This document shows, piece after piece, positions 21,677 through 33,041 of a DNA stretch of 64,000 bases; position 1 is the stretch's first letter, and every line of letters begins with the position of its first letter. The notes under the pieces are model-generated. The model saw nothing but the letters and a program-made list of their open reading frames with translations. It did no database searches and had not been told where the DNA came from. Source of the DNA: Aegilops tauschii subsp. strangulata. Lineage: Eukaryota > Streptophyta > Magnoliopsida > Poales > Poaceae. The DNA lies in assembly GCF_002575655.3 (NCBI RefSeq), contig NC_053035.3, forward strand, positions 503,532,601 to 503,596,600, in the 5' to 3' direction. The translations under genes and the position numbers were made by a program.

Positions 21677-23232
21677 ATGGAGGAGCAGCTCACGGCCTTA
21701 GCCAAGGCCGTCAACGACGGGCGGCCGGCCAACGAGGCCCGCCTTGACGCGATCCAGTAGTCCCTGGAACTCTAGAGGCCGGCGGTCACCAACCTACAAC
21801 AGCAACTCGACGAGCTTCGGTCGCAGGTGGGGCGGATCGCTCTCCACCCCGCGTTGGCAGATCCGTGGACCTCGACCGTGGATCCGGTGGCGCACGGCGT
21901 GTTGGCCCTGCTCTACGCCGACCCGCAGCACCACGGGCCCGATGGCCACGGCGAGCTACTCGACTCCGGAGGACCGGCACAGGGGGTAGTCACCACCCTC
22001 GAGCCGCCTCCGGTCAAGGGTGCGTCCTCTTCCCGATCTATGATTCCTGCATCACCTAGGGGTGAGTTCAGTCAAGGTCAGGGGGTAGGAGGTAGGATTT
22101 CCCATGACACACAGTACCCATCTCAGCTGTCGCACTGGGCATTGCCCAAGATGGGTTTCCCATCATTCGACGGAGAAAATCCACAATTCTGGAAAACTAG
22201 GTGTGAAAAATATTTTGATGTGTACGGGGTCGTTCCGGAGCTATGGGTTCGGGTAGCCACTCTCAATTTCACCGGGAACGCAGCTAGATGGCTGCAACTC
22301 CACGAATCACAGATTAACTCCTTCACTTGGGAGTCGCTTTGCTCCTCCTTGTGCTCCAAATTTGGTAGAGAGCAATATCAAGCACATCTTCGGCAGTTCA
22401 ATTCTCTGAGACAAACGGGTAGTGTAGGGGATTACATGTTCCGATTCGAAGAATTGATGCATCACATCCTAGCTCATAACCCAGCTTTTGATCCGGTGTA
22501 TTTTATTACACAATTCCTCGATGGGTTGAAGGGGGAAATCCATTCAGTTGTTATGTTACATCAACCAAAATATCTGGATTCTGCCTTTTCCTTGGCTACA
22601 TTGCAGGAGGAACTGATGGAGGCCATGCCGCGTCGCGAGTACAGGCGACAGGACGCCGCCAACCAGCGCGCCCCAGCACCGCACCCCCTCTTGGCGATCG
22701 GTGCACGCGCGGCGCGTCAAATGCTGCCTGGGCCGCCGGCAGCAGCTGAAGACCGCAGAGCCCTCGACGCGGCACACCAACCTAACTGTCACAATCCAGG
22801 GTGAGGAGACGATCGGATGGCCGCCCTCCGCAACTATCGCAGAGCCAGAGGGCTGTGCTTCAAGTGCGGAGAAAGATGGAGACAAGGGCATCAGTGCGGG
22901 CCAACAGTCCAACTCCATGTGGTGGAAGAATTGTTAGAACTACTACAGGCAGAGCATGAGGCCCCAGCGGTTTGAGAACCAGATTCTGATGATGAAGTTC
23001 TGATGTGCATCTCCAAGATGGCTACCACAGGTCAAACGACTCTAAAAATTGTCCGGCTTGTAGGGAAAATCAACGGGCAAGAAGTGCTAATACTTGTGGA
23101 TTCATGTAGTTCCCACAGTTTCATCGGGGACAAAGTGGCAGAGCGATTGTAGCTGCCCATTCGTGAGGTGAGCGCAGTGTCGGTAAAAATGCTGATGGGG
23201 GAGTGCTTACTTGTTCTGGACTGGTGCCTGCG
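21677..23232 (+). pseudogene. Gypsy gag, zinc knuckle and protease region, several stops
   Basis: A frame beginning MEEQLTALAKAV at 21,677 is broken by TAG at 21,758 and 21,773. It then stays open to TGA at 22,802. Within it, the stretch FWKTRCEKYFDVYGV to FLDGLKGEI is a typical Retrotrans_gag domain. After the stop the same frame carries a zinc-knuckle-like CFKCGERWRQGHQC (22,856-22,898), a TGA at 22,973 and an aspartic-protease-like LVDSCSSHSFIGD, then TAG at 23,150 and a frameshift near 23,190. The protease triplet is DSC where DSG or DTG is usual. The gene continues at 31,914 on the far side of the Copia insertion. In an intact element these products would form virus-like particles and process the polyprotein; here they are disabled. 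Confidence 0.85.
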
Positions 23233-23237
23233 TGTAC

Positions 23238-24944
23238 TGTTGGGGATCGTAGCAGAATTTTAAAATTTCCTACGCATCACCAAGATCCATCTATGGAGTA
23301 TACTAGCAACGAGGGGAAAGGAGTGCATCTACATACCCTTGTAGATCGCGAGCGGAAGCGTTCAAGTGAACGAGGTTGATGGAGTCGTACTCGCCGTGAT
23401 CCAAATCACCGATGACCGAGTGCCGAATGGACGGCACCTCCGCGTTCAACACACGTACGGAGCAGCGATGTCTCCTCCTTCTTGATCCAGCAAGGGGGAA
23501 GGAGAGGTTGATGGAGATCCAGCAGCACGACGGCGTGGTGGTGGAAGTAGCGGTGATCCCGGCAGGGCTTCGCTAAGCGCAAGCGGGGAGGAGAGGTGTT
23601 GCAGGGGGAGAGGGAGGCGCCAGGGGCTATGGTGCTGCTGCCCTCCCTCCCCCCACTATTTATAGGGGTCCTGGGGGGGGCGCCGGCCACCCTGGAGATC
23701 CCATCTGAGGGGGGCGGCGGCCAAGGGGGTGGCTTGCCCCCCAAGGCAAGTGGGGCGCCCCCCACCCCTAGGGTTTCCAACCCTAGGCGCAGGGGGAGGC
23801 CCAAGGGGGGGCGCCCCAGCCCACTAAGGGCTGGTTCCCTTCCCACTTCAGCCCATGGGGCCCTCCGGGACAGGTGGCCCCACCCGGTGGACCCCCGGGA
23901 CCCTTCCGGTGGTCCCGGTACAATACCGATAACCCCCGAAACTTTCCCGGTGGCCGAAACTGGACTTCCTATATATAATTCTTCACCTACGGACCATTCC
24001 GGAACTCCTCGTTCCGTCCGGGATCTCATCCGGGACTCCGAACAACTTTCGGGTTTCCGCATACTAATATCTCTACAACCCTAGCGTCACCGAACCTTAA
24101 GTGTGTAGACCCTACGGGTTCGGGAGACATGCAGACATGACCGAGACGCCTCTCCGGTCAATAACCAACAATGGGATCTGGATACCCATGTTGGCTCCCA
24201 CATGTTCCACGATGATCTCATCGGATGAACCACGATGTCGAGGATTCAATCAATCCCGTATACAATTCCCTTTGTCAATCGGTACGTTACTTGCCCGAGA
24301 TTCGATCGTTGGTATCCCAATACCTTGTTCAATCTCGTTACCGGCAAGTCACTTTACTCGTACCATAATGCATGATCCCGTGGCTAACTCCTTAGTCACA
24401 TTGAGCTCATTATGATGATGCATTACCGAGTGGGCCCAGAGATACCTCTCCGTCATACGGAGTGACAAATCCCAGTCTCAATCCGTGCCAACTCAACAGA
24501 TACTTTCGGAGATACCTGTAGTGTACCTTTATAGTCACCCAGTTACGTTGTGACGTTTGGCACACCCAAAGCACTCCTACGGCATCCGGGAGTTACACGA
24601 TCTCATGGTCTAAGGAAAAGATACTTGACATTGGAAAAGCTCTAGCAAACGAACTACACGATCTTTGAGCTATGCTTAGGTTTGGGTCTTGTCCATCACA
24701 TCATTCTCCTAATGATGTGATCCCGTTATCAATGACATCCAATGTCCTCAGGAAACCATGACTATCTGTTGATCAACGAGCTAGTCAACTAGAGGCTTAC
24801 TAGGGACACGTTGTGGTCTATGTATTCACACATGTATTACGATTTCCGGATAACACAATTATAGCATGAACAATAGACAATTATCATGAACAAGGAAATA
24901 TAATAATAACCATTTATTATTGCCTCTAGGGCATATTTCCAACA
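23238..24944 (-). repeat. 3' LTR of the Copia element
   Basis: On the minus strand it begins TGTTGGAAATATGCCCTAG and ends in CGATCCCCAACA. A TATA box (TATAAATA on minus) lies at 23,657-23,664. The inner flank on minus (AGTGGGAGAC next to 24,945) is the likely polypurine tract. Long frames such as 23,406-24,062 lie in the GC-rich LTR leader and are not genes. Confidence 0.95.
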
Positions 24945-24976
24945 GTCTCCCACTTGCACTAGAGTCAATAATCTAG

Positions 24977-27900
24977 TTACATTGTGATGAATCGAACACC
25001 CATAGAGTTCTGGTGTTGATCATGTTTTGCTCTAGGGAGAGGTTTAGTCAACGGATCTGCTACATTCAGCTCCGTATGTACTTTACAAATATCTTTGTCT
25101 CCATTTTGAACACTTTCACGAATGGAGTTGAAGCGACGCTTGATATGCCTGGTCTTCCTGTGAAACCTGGGCTCCTTGGCAAGGGCAATAGCTCCAGTGT
25201 TGTCACAGAAGAGAGTCATCGGGCCCGACGCATTGGGAATCACCCCTAGGTCGGTAATGAACTCCTTCATCCAGATTGCTTCTTTCGCTGCCTCTGAGGG
25301 CGCCATGTACTCCACTTCACATGTAGATCCCGCCACGACGCTTTGTTTGTGACTTCGAGTCATCCAGATCTGTGTCGAAGCTAGCGTCGACGTAACCCTT
25401 TACGACGAGCTCTTCGTCACCTCCATAAACGAGAAACATATCCTTAGTCCTCTTCGGGTACTTTAGGATATTCTTGACCACTGTCCAGTGTTCCATGCCG
25501 GGATTACTTTGGTACCTTCCTACCAAACTTACGGCAAGGTTTACATCAGGTCTGGTACACAGCATGGCATACATAATAGACCCTATGGCCGAGGCATATG
25601 GGATGACACTCATCTTTTCTCTATCTTCTGCCGTGGTCGGGCATTGAGCCGTGCTCAATTGCACACCTTGCAATACAGGCAAGAACCCCTTCTTGGACTG
25701 ATCCATATTGAACTTCTTCAATATCTTGTCAAGGTACGTACTCTGTGAAATACCAATGAGGCGTCTTGATCTATCTCTATAGATCTTGATGCCTAATATA
25801 TAAGCAGCTTCTCCAAGGTCCTTCATTGAAAAACACTTATTCAAATAGGCCTTTATACTTTCCAAGAATTCTATATCATTTCCCATCAATATTATGTCAT
25901 CCACATATAATAAGAGAAATGCTACAGAGCTCCCACTCATTTTCTTGTAAACACAGGCTTCTCCATAAGTCTGTGTGAACCCAAACGCTTTGATCATCTC
26001 ATCAAAACGAATGTTCCAACTCCGAGATGCTTGCACCAGCCCATAAATGGAGCGCTGGAGCTTGCATACCTTGTTAGCATTCTTAGGATCGACAAAACCT
26101 TCCGGCTGCATCATATACAATTCTTCCTTAAGAAAGCCGTTAAGGAATGCCGTTTTGATGTCCATTTGCCATATCTCATAATCATAGAATGCGGCAATTG
26201 CTAACATGATTCGGACGGACTTCAGCTTCGCTACGGGTGAGAAAGTCTCATCGTAGTCAACCCCTTGAACTTGTCGATAACCCTTAGCGACAAGTCGAGC
26301 CTTATAGATGCGTCTGTCTTCTTCTTAAAGATCCATTTATTTTCTATGGCTCGCCGATCATCGGGCAAGTCAGTCAAAGTCCATACTTCATTTTCATACA
26401 TGGATCCTATCTCAGATTTCATGGCTTCTAGCCATTTGTCGGAATCCGGGCCCGCCATCGCTTCTTCATATTTCGAAGGTTCACCGTTGTCTAACAACAT
26501 GATTTCTAGGACAGGGTTGCCGTACCACTCTGGTGCGGAACGTGTCCTTGTGGACCTACGAAGTTCAGCAGTAACTTGACCCGAAGCTTCATGATCATCA
26601 TCATTAACTTCCTCCCCAGTCGGTGTAGGCACCACAGGAACATCTTCCCGTGCTGCGCTACTTTCCGGTTCGGAAGGGGTGACTATCACCTCAGCAAGTT
26701 CCACTTTCCTCCCACTCAATTCTTTCGAGAGAAACTCTTTCTCCAGAAAGGACCCGTTCTTGGCAACAAAGATCTTGCCTTCGGATCTGAGGTAGAAGGT
26801 ATACCCAATAGTTTCCTTGGGGTATCCTATGAAGACGCATTTCTCCGACTTGGGTTCGAGCTTTTCAGGTTGAAGTTTCTTGACATAAGCATCGCATCCC
26901 CAAACTTTTAGAAACGACAGCTTAGGTTTCTTCCCAAACCATAATTCATACGGTGTCGTCTCAACGGATTTTGACGGAGCCCTATTTAAAGTGAATGCGG
27001 CAGTCTCTAAAGCATAGCCCCAAAATGAGAGCGGTAGATCGGTAAGAGACATCATAGGTCGCACCATATCCAATAGAGTGCGATTACGACGTTCGGACAC
27101 ACCGTTTCGCTGAGGTGTTCCAGGCGACGTGAGTTGTGAAACGATTCCACATTTCCTTAAGTGCGTACCAAATTCGTGACTTAAATATTCTCCACCACGA
27201 TCTGATCGTAAGAACTTTATTTTCCTGTCACGTTGATTCTCAACCTCACTCTGAAATTCCTTGAACTTTTCAAAGGTTTCAGACTTGTGTTTCATTAGGT
27301 GGACATACCCATATCTACTTAAGTCATCAGTGAGAGTGAGAACATAACGATATCCTCCGCGAGACTCAACACTCATTGGACCGCACACATCGGTATGTAT
27401 GATTTCCAATAAGTTGGTTGCTCGCTCCATTGTTCCGGAGAACGGAGTCTTGGTCATCTTACCCATGAGGCATGGTTCGCACGTGTCAAATGATTCATAA
27501 TCAAGAGACTCCAAAAGTCCATCTGCATGGAGCTTCTTCATGCGTTTGACACCAATGTGACCAAGGCGGCAGTGCCACAAGTATGTGGGACTATCGTTAT
27601 CAACTTTACATCTTTTGGTATTCACACTATGAATATGTGTAACATCACGTTCGAGATTCATCAAGAATAAACCATTGACCAGCGGGGCATGACCATAAAA
27701 CATATCTCTCATATAAATAGAACAACCATTATTCTCGGATTTAAATGAGTAGCCATCTCGAATTAAACGAGATCCAGATACAATGTTCATGCTCAAAGCT
27801 GGCACTAAATAACAATTATTGAGGTTTAAAACTAATACCGTAGGTAAATGCAGAGGTAGCGTGCCGACGGCGATCACATCGACCTTGGAACCATTCCTGA

Positions 27901-28888
27901 CACGCATCGTCACCTCGTCCTTCGCCAGTCTCCGCTTATTCCGCAGCTCCTGTTTGGAGTTACAAATATCAGCAACCGCACCGGTATCAAATACCCAGGA
28001 GCTACTACGAGTACTGGTAAGGTACACATCAATTACATGTATATCACATATACCTTTGGTGTTGCCGACCTTCTTGTCCGCTAAGTATTTGGGGCTGTTC
28101 CGCTTCCAGTGACCACTTCCTTTGCAATAAAAGCACTCAGTCTCAGGCTTGGGTCCATTCTTTGACTTCTTCCCGGCAACTGGCTTACCGGGCGCGACAA
28201 CTCCCTTGCCGTCCTTCTTGAACTTCTTCTTACCCTTGCCTTTCTTGAACTTAGTGGTTTTATTCACCATCAACACTTGATGTTCCTTTTTGATCTCCAC
28301 CTCTACTGATTTCAGCATTGAATATACCTCAGGAATGGTCTTTTCCATCCCCTGCATATTGAAGTTCATCACAAAGCTCTTGTAGCTTGGTGGAAGCGAC
28401 TGAAGGATTCTGTCAATGACCGCGTCATCCGGGAGATTAACTCCCAGCTGAGACAAGCGGTTGTGTAACCCAGACATTCTGAGTATGTGCTCACTGACAG
28501 AACTATTTTTCTCCATTTTACAACTGAAGAACTTGTCGGAGACTTTATATCTCTCGACCCGGGCATGAGCTTGGAAAACCATTTTCAGCTCTTCGAACAT
28601 CTCATATGCTCCATCTTTCTCAAAACACTTTTGGAGCCCCGGTTCTAAGCTGTAAAGCATGCCGCACTGAACGAGGGAGTAATCATCAGCACGTGATTGC
28701 CAAGCGTTCATAACGTCTTGGTTCTCTGGGATGGGTGCTTCACCTAGCGGTGCTTCTAGGACATAATCTTTCTTGGCAGCTATGAGGATGATCCTCAGGT
28801 TCCGGACCCAGTCCGTATAGTTGCTGCCATCATCTTTCAGCTTGGTTTTCTCTAGGAACGCGTTGAAGTTGAGGACAACGTGGGCCAT
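24977..28888 (-). pseudogene. Copia gag-pol polyprotein, two frameshifting deletions
   Basis: The frame from ATG 28,888 contains gag, then a knuckle CFYCKGSGHWKRNS in which the last Cys of CX2CX4HX4C is Ser (about 28,096-28,142), then protease WVFDTGAV. Next comes integrase with the WHCRLGHIG...CEPC zinc site, HTDVCGP and SDRGGEYLS, and the frame ends at 26,231. A small deletion near 26,310 shifts the frame. RT continues (KTAFLNG, YVDDIILM at 25,907-25,896) to about 25,350, where a second deletion of about 50 nt removes the start of the RNase H region. RNase H then continues in another frame (KQSVVAGST, CDNTGAIAL, RHIKRRF) to 24,977. Domain order gag-PR-IN-RT-RH is that of Ty1/Copia. The element at 62,485 keeps the missing Cys. 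Both breaks would stop pol expression, so the element is now defective. Confidence 0.93.
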
Positions 28889-29127
28889 TTGATCTACAAG
28901 ACATATTGTAAAGATTTTAGACTAAGTTCATGATAATTAAGTTCATCTAATCAAATTATTCAATGAACTCCCACTTAGATAGGCATCCCTCTAGTCATCT
29001 AAGTGAAACATGATCCGAGTTAACTAGGCCGTGTCCGATCATCACATGAGACGGACTAGTCAAGATCGGTGAACATCTCCATGTTGATCGTATCTTCTAT
29101 ACGACTCATTCTCGACCTTTCGGTCTT

Positions 29128-29228
29128 CCGTGTTCCGAGGCCATGTCTGTACATGCTAGTCTCGTCAAGTCAACCTAAGTGTATTGCGTGTGTTCCGAGG
29201 CCATGTCTGTACATGCTAGGCTCGTCAA
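29128..29228 (-). repeat. Tandem duplication in the Copia leader
   Basis: The string TGTTCCGAGGCCATGTCTGT plus the following TACATGCTAG and CTCGTCAA occurs at about 29,130-29,168 and again at about 29,190-29,228. The related leader at 50,640-50,680 has only one clear copy, so this appears to be a copy-specific or subfamily-specific duplication. Confidence 0.85.
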
Positions 29229-30181
29229 CACCCGTTGTATGCGAACGTTAGAATCTATCACACCCGATCATGACGTGGTGCTTCGAAACAACGAACCTTC
29301 GCAACGGTGCATAGTTAGGGGGAACACTTTCTTGAAATTATTATAAGGGATCATCTTACTTACTACCGTCGTTCTAAGCAAATAAGATGCAAAACATGAT
29401 AAACATCACATGAAATCAAATAGTGACATGATATGGCCAATATCATTTTGCTCCTTTGATCTCCATCTTCGGGGCGCCATGATCATCTTCGTCACCGGCA
29501 TGACACCATGATCTCCATCATCATGATCTCCATCATTGTGTCTTCATGAAGTTGTCACGCCAACGATTACTTCTACTTCTATGGCTAACGCGTTTAGCAA
29601 TAAAGTAAAGTAATTTACATGGCGTTAATCAATGACACGCAGGTCATAAAAAATAAAGACAACTCCTATGGCTCCTGCCGGTTGTCATACTCATCGACAT
29701 GCAAGTCGTGATTCCTATTACAAGAATATGATCAATCTCATACATCACATATATCATTCATCACATCTTCTGGCCATATCACATCACAAGGCACATGATG
29801 CAAAAACAAGTTAGACGTCCTCTAATTGTTTTTGCAAGTTTTTACGTGGCTTGTATAGGTTTCTAGCAAGAACGTTTCTTACCTACGTAAAACCACAACG
29901 TGATATGCCAATTTCTATTTACCCTTCATAAGGACCCTTTTCATCGAATCCGTTCCGACTAAAGTGGGAGAGACAGACACCCGCTAGCCACCTTATGCAA
30001 CTAGTGCATGTCAGTCGGTGGAACCTGTCTCACGTAAGCGTACGTGTAAGGTCGGTCCGGGCCGCTTCATCCCACAATACGGCCGAAACAAGATAAGACT
30101 AGTAGTGGCAAGAAAAATTGACAACATCTACGCCCACAACTGCTTTGTGTTCTACTCGTGCATAGTAACTACGCATAAACC

Positions 30182-30196
30182 TGGCTCATGATGCCA
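30182..30196 (-). other. Primer binding site of the Copia element
   Basis: On the minus strand it reads TGGCATCATGAGCCA directly after the LTR end. It is a diverged form of the initiator tRNA-Met site TGGTATCAGAGCC, as seen in some Triticeae Angela-type elements; the plus-strand remnant has TGGCATCCGAGTCAGG at 49,690. Confidence 0.75.
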
Positions 30197-30197
30197 T

Positions 30198-31908
30198 TGT
30201 TGGGGATCATAGCAGAATTTTAAAATTTCCTACGCATCACCAAGATCCATCTATGGAGTATACTAGCAACGAGGGGAAAGGAGTGCATCTACATACCCTT
30301 GTAGATCGCGAGCGGAAGCGTTCAAGTGAACGGGGTTGATGGAGTCGTACTCGCCGTGAACCAAATCACCTATGACCGAGTGCCGAACGGACGGCACCTC
30401 CGCGTTCAACACACGTACGGAGCAGCGACGTCTCCTCCTTCTTGATCCAGCAAGGGGGAAGGAGAGGTTGATGGAGATCCAGTAGCACGACGGCGTGGTG
30501 GTGGAAGTAGCGGTGATCCCGGCAGGGCTTCGCCAAGCGCAAGCGGGGAGGAGAGGTGTTGCAGGGGGAGAGGGAGGCGCCAGGGGCTGTGGTGCTGCTG
30601 CCCTCCCTCCCCCCACTATTTATAGGGGTCCTGGGGGGGGGCGCCGGCCACCCTGGAGATCCCATCTGAGGGGGGCGGCGGCCAAGGGGGTGGCTTGCCC
30701 CCAAGGCAAGTGGGGCGCCCCCCACCCCTAGGGTTTCCAACCCTAGGCGCAGGGGGAGGCCCAAGGGGGGGCGCCCCAGCCCACTAAGGGCTGGTTCCCT
30801 TCCCACTTCAGCCCATGGGGCCCTCCGGGACAGGTGGCCCCACCCGGTGGACCCCCGGGACCCTTCCGGTGGTCCCGGTACAATACCGATAACCCCCGAA
30901 ACTTTCCCGGTGGCCGAAACTGGACTTCCTATATATAATTCTTCACCTCCGGACCATTCCGGAACTCCTCGTTCCGTCCGGGATCTCATCCGGGACTTCG
31001 AACAACTTTAGGGTTTCCGCATACTAATATCTCTACAACCCTAGCGTCACCGAACCTTAAGTGTGTAGACCCTACGGGTTCGGGAGACATGCAGACATGA
31101 CCGAGACGCCTCTCCGGTCAATAACCAACAGCGGGATATGGATACCCATGTTGGCTCCCACATGTTCCACGATGATCTCATCGGATGAACCACGATGTCG
31201 AGGATTCAATCAATCCCGTATACAATTCCCTTTGTCAATCGGTACGTTACTTGCCCGAGATTCGATCGTTGGTATCCCAATACCTTGTTCAATCTCGTTA
31301 CCGGCAAGTCACTTTACTCATACCGTAATGCATGATCCCGTGGCTAACTCCTTAGTCACATTGAGCTCATTATGATGATGCATTACCGAGTGGGCCCAGA
31401 GATACCTCTCCGTCATACGGAGTGACAAATCCCAGTCTCGATCCGTGCCAACTCAACAGATACTTTCGGAGATACCTGTAGTGTACCTTTATAGTCACCC
31501 AGTTACGTTGTGACGTTTGGCACACCCAAAGCACTCCTACGGCATCCGGGATTTACACGATCTCATGGTCTAAGGAAAAGATACTTGACATTGGAAAAGC
31601 TCTAGCAAACGAACTACACGATCTTTGAGCTATGCTTAGGATTGGGTCTTGTCCATCACATCATTCTCCTAATGATGTGATCCCGTTATCAATGACATCC
31701 AATGTCCATAGTCAGGAAACCATGACTATCTGTTGATCAACGAGCTAGTCAACTAGAGGCTTACTAGGGACACGTTGTGGTCTATGTATTCACACATGTA
31801 TTACGATTTCCGGATAACACAATTATAGCATGAACAATAGACAATTATCATGAACAAGGAAATATAATAATAACCATTTATTATTGCCTCTAGGGCATAT
31901 TTCCAACA
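30198..31908 (-). repeat. 5' LTR of the Copia element
   Basis: This is the partner of 23,238-24,944 with the same ends and the same TATA box (30,617-30,624). Notable differences include an extra four bases near 31,707 and one extra G in the G-run near 30,640. Confidence 0.95.
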
Positions 31909-31913
31909 TGTAC

Positions 31914-33040
31914 ATGGGGAACCCAAGGGCAGCAATTCACTACAGATCTTAGGATTCTGACGCTTGGATGCTATGATATGATCGTTGGCATGGATTGGCT
32001 TGAGTCCTGTGGTCCCATGTTGATTGATTGGACAGCGAAGAGTCTGCAGTTCACTTATCAAGGCCAGCTAGTTCAACTCACGGGAGTGCAGAGCAAGATG
32101 CAACATGTGCCAACCATATCCAGCGCTCAGTTGTGTGCATTGGAGGCAAGTAATGCATTGGCGCACATCGTGTGTTTGCATGTAGTAGGTCCAGATGTGG
32201 TTGTAGAGCATATTCCGGTGGAGATGCAAGTAGTTTTGGAGGAGTTTCAGGCAGTGTTTGAGGAGCCGACAGGGCTGCCCCCTCATCGAGCATGGGATCA
32301 CTCCATTCCCATCCTCCTAGGAGCCAAACCAGTGAATATCAGGCCCTATAGATATACACCAGAACAGAAAAATGAGATCGAGGCCCAAGTGAAAGAAATG
32401 CTCAAGGCAGGGCTGATTGTGCCTAGCGCAAGCCCGTATTCTTCGCCTCTTTTGCTCATCAAAAAGAAGGATATGACTTGGCGTCTATGCATGGACTATC
32501 GTCACCTGAACGCCATCACAGTCAAGAGCACTTATCCAATGCCAGTGATCGATGAGCTCCTAGATGAACTGTCCGGTTCGTGTTGGTTCTCAAAATTAGA
32601 CCTCCGGGCAGGATATCACCAGATCCGTCTACGCGAGGAAGATGAGCCGAAGACGGCCTTCAAAACACATCAAGGGCATGATCAATTCAAAGTGTTGCCA
32701 TATGGTGTTACGGGGGGACCGGCGACATTTCAAGGGGGAATGAATACAATGCTGGACCCACTCTTGCGCCATGGAGTGCTTGTGTTTATGGATGACATAC
32801 TCATGCATTCATCCACACTGGATGAGCATGTGAGACTGTTCAGACAAGTGCTGCAACTACTAGAAGCAAATGACTTGAAGGTGAAGCTATCCAAGTGCTC
32901 TTTCGCTCAACGACAAATCGACTACCTGGGCCATAAGATTAGCGAAGCTGGTGTGGCTTCTGATGACGAGAAGATCCAAGCAGTGCGTGACTGGCCCAGA
33001 CCAGACTCTGTCCGTAGGCTGCGGGAGTTCCTAGCCAACG
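31914..33040 (+). pseudogene. Gypsy protease end and reverse transcriptase, 3'-truncated
   Basis: Reading starts in the protease tail (DLRILTLGCYDMIVGMDWLE). It passes through a linker to RT: RPYRYTPEQKNEIE, KKKDMTWRLCMDYRHLN, FSKLDLRAGYHQIRL, LPYGVTGGPATFQ and the catalytic FMDDIL (32,785-32,799). It ends with YLGHKISEAGVASDDEKI and RRLREFL. A usual Gypsy RT has NAPATFQ where this copy has GGPATFQ. Homology stops at about 33,036, just before the GYYRRF part of the connection domain, and AT-rich foldback sequence follows. RNase H, integrase and the 3' LTR are absent. The short LTR and small size suggest a Reina-like lineage, which is only a guess. Confidence 0.9.
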
Positions 33041-33041
33041 G

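Larger units (their letters stand above)
28889..30197 (-). other. 5' untranslated leader of the Copia element
   Basis: This is the 1.3-kb leader between the 5' LTR and the gag ATG. It has a tandem duplication of about 60 bp (29,128-29,228) and a small CATGATCTCCATCAT repeat near 29,508-29,535. No frame of note exists. Its sequence pairs with 49,689-50,690 of the plus-strand Angela remnant. Confidence 0.85.
23238..31908 (-). mobile_element. Complete Angela/BARE/WIS-type Copia element, target duplication TGTAC
   Basis: LTRs at 23,238-24,944 and 30,198-31,908 flank 5.25 kb with gag-pol on the minus strand. TGTAC is duplicated at 23,233-23,237 and 31,909-31,913. When the insertion is ignored, the Gypsy protease-to-RT reading passes smoothly from 23,232 to 31,914, which confirms the exact borders. 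By hand count the LTRs differ at about 22 positions in about 1,708, near 1.3%. At a grass LTR rate of 1.3e-8 per site per year this gives roughly half a million years (rough estimate). Confidence 0.95.

Noticed and set aside
23406..24062. 218-codon minus frame and 162-codon plus frame
   Set aside because: Both fall inside the Copia LTR and recur in the sister LTR at 30,366-30,989 with length changes, as expected for non-coding LTR sequence.
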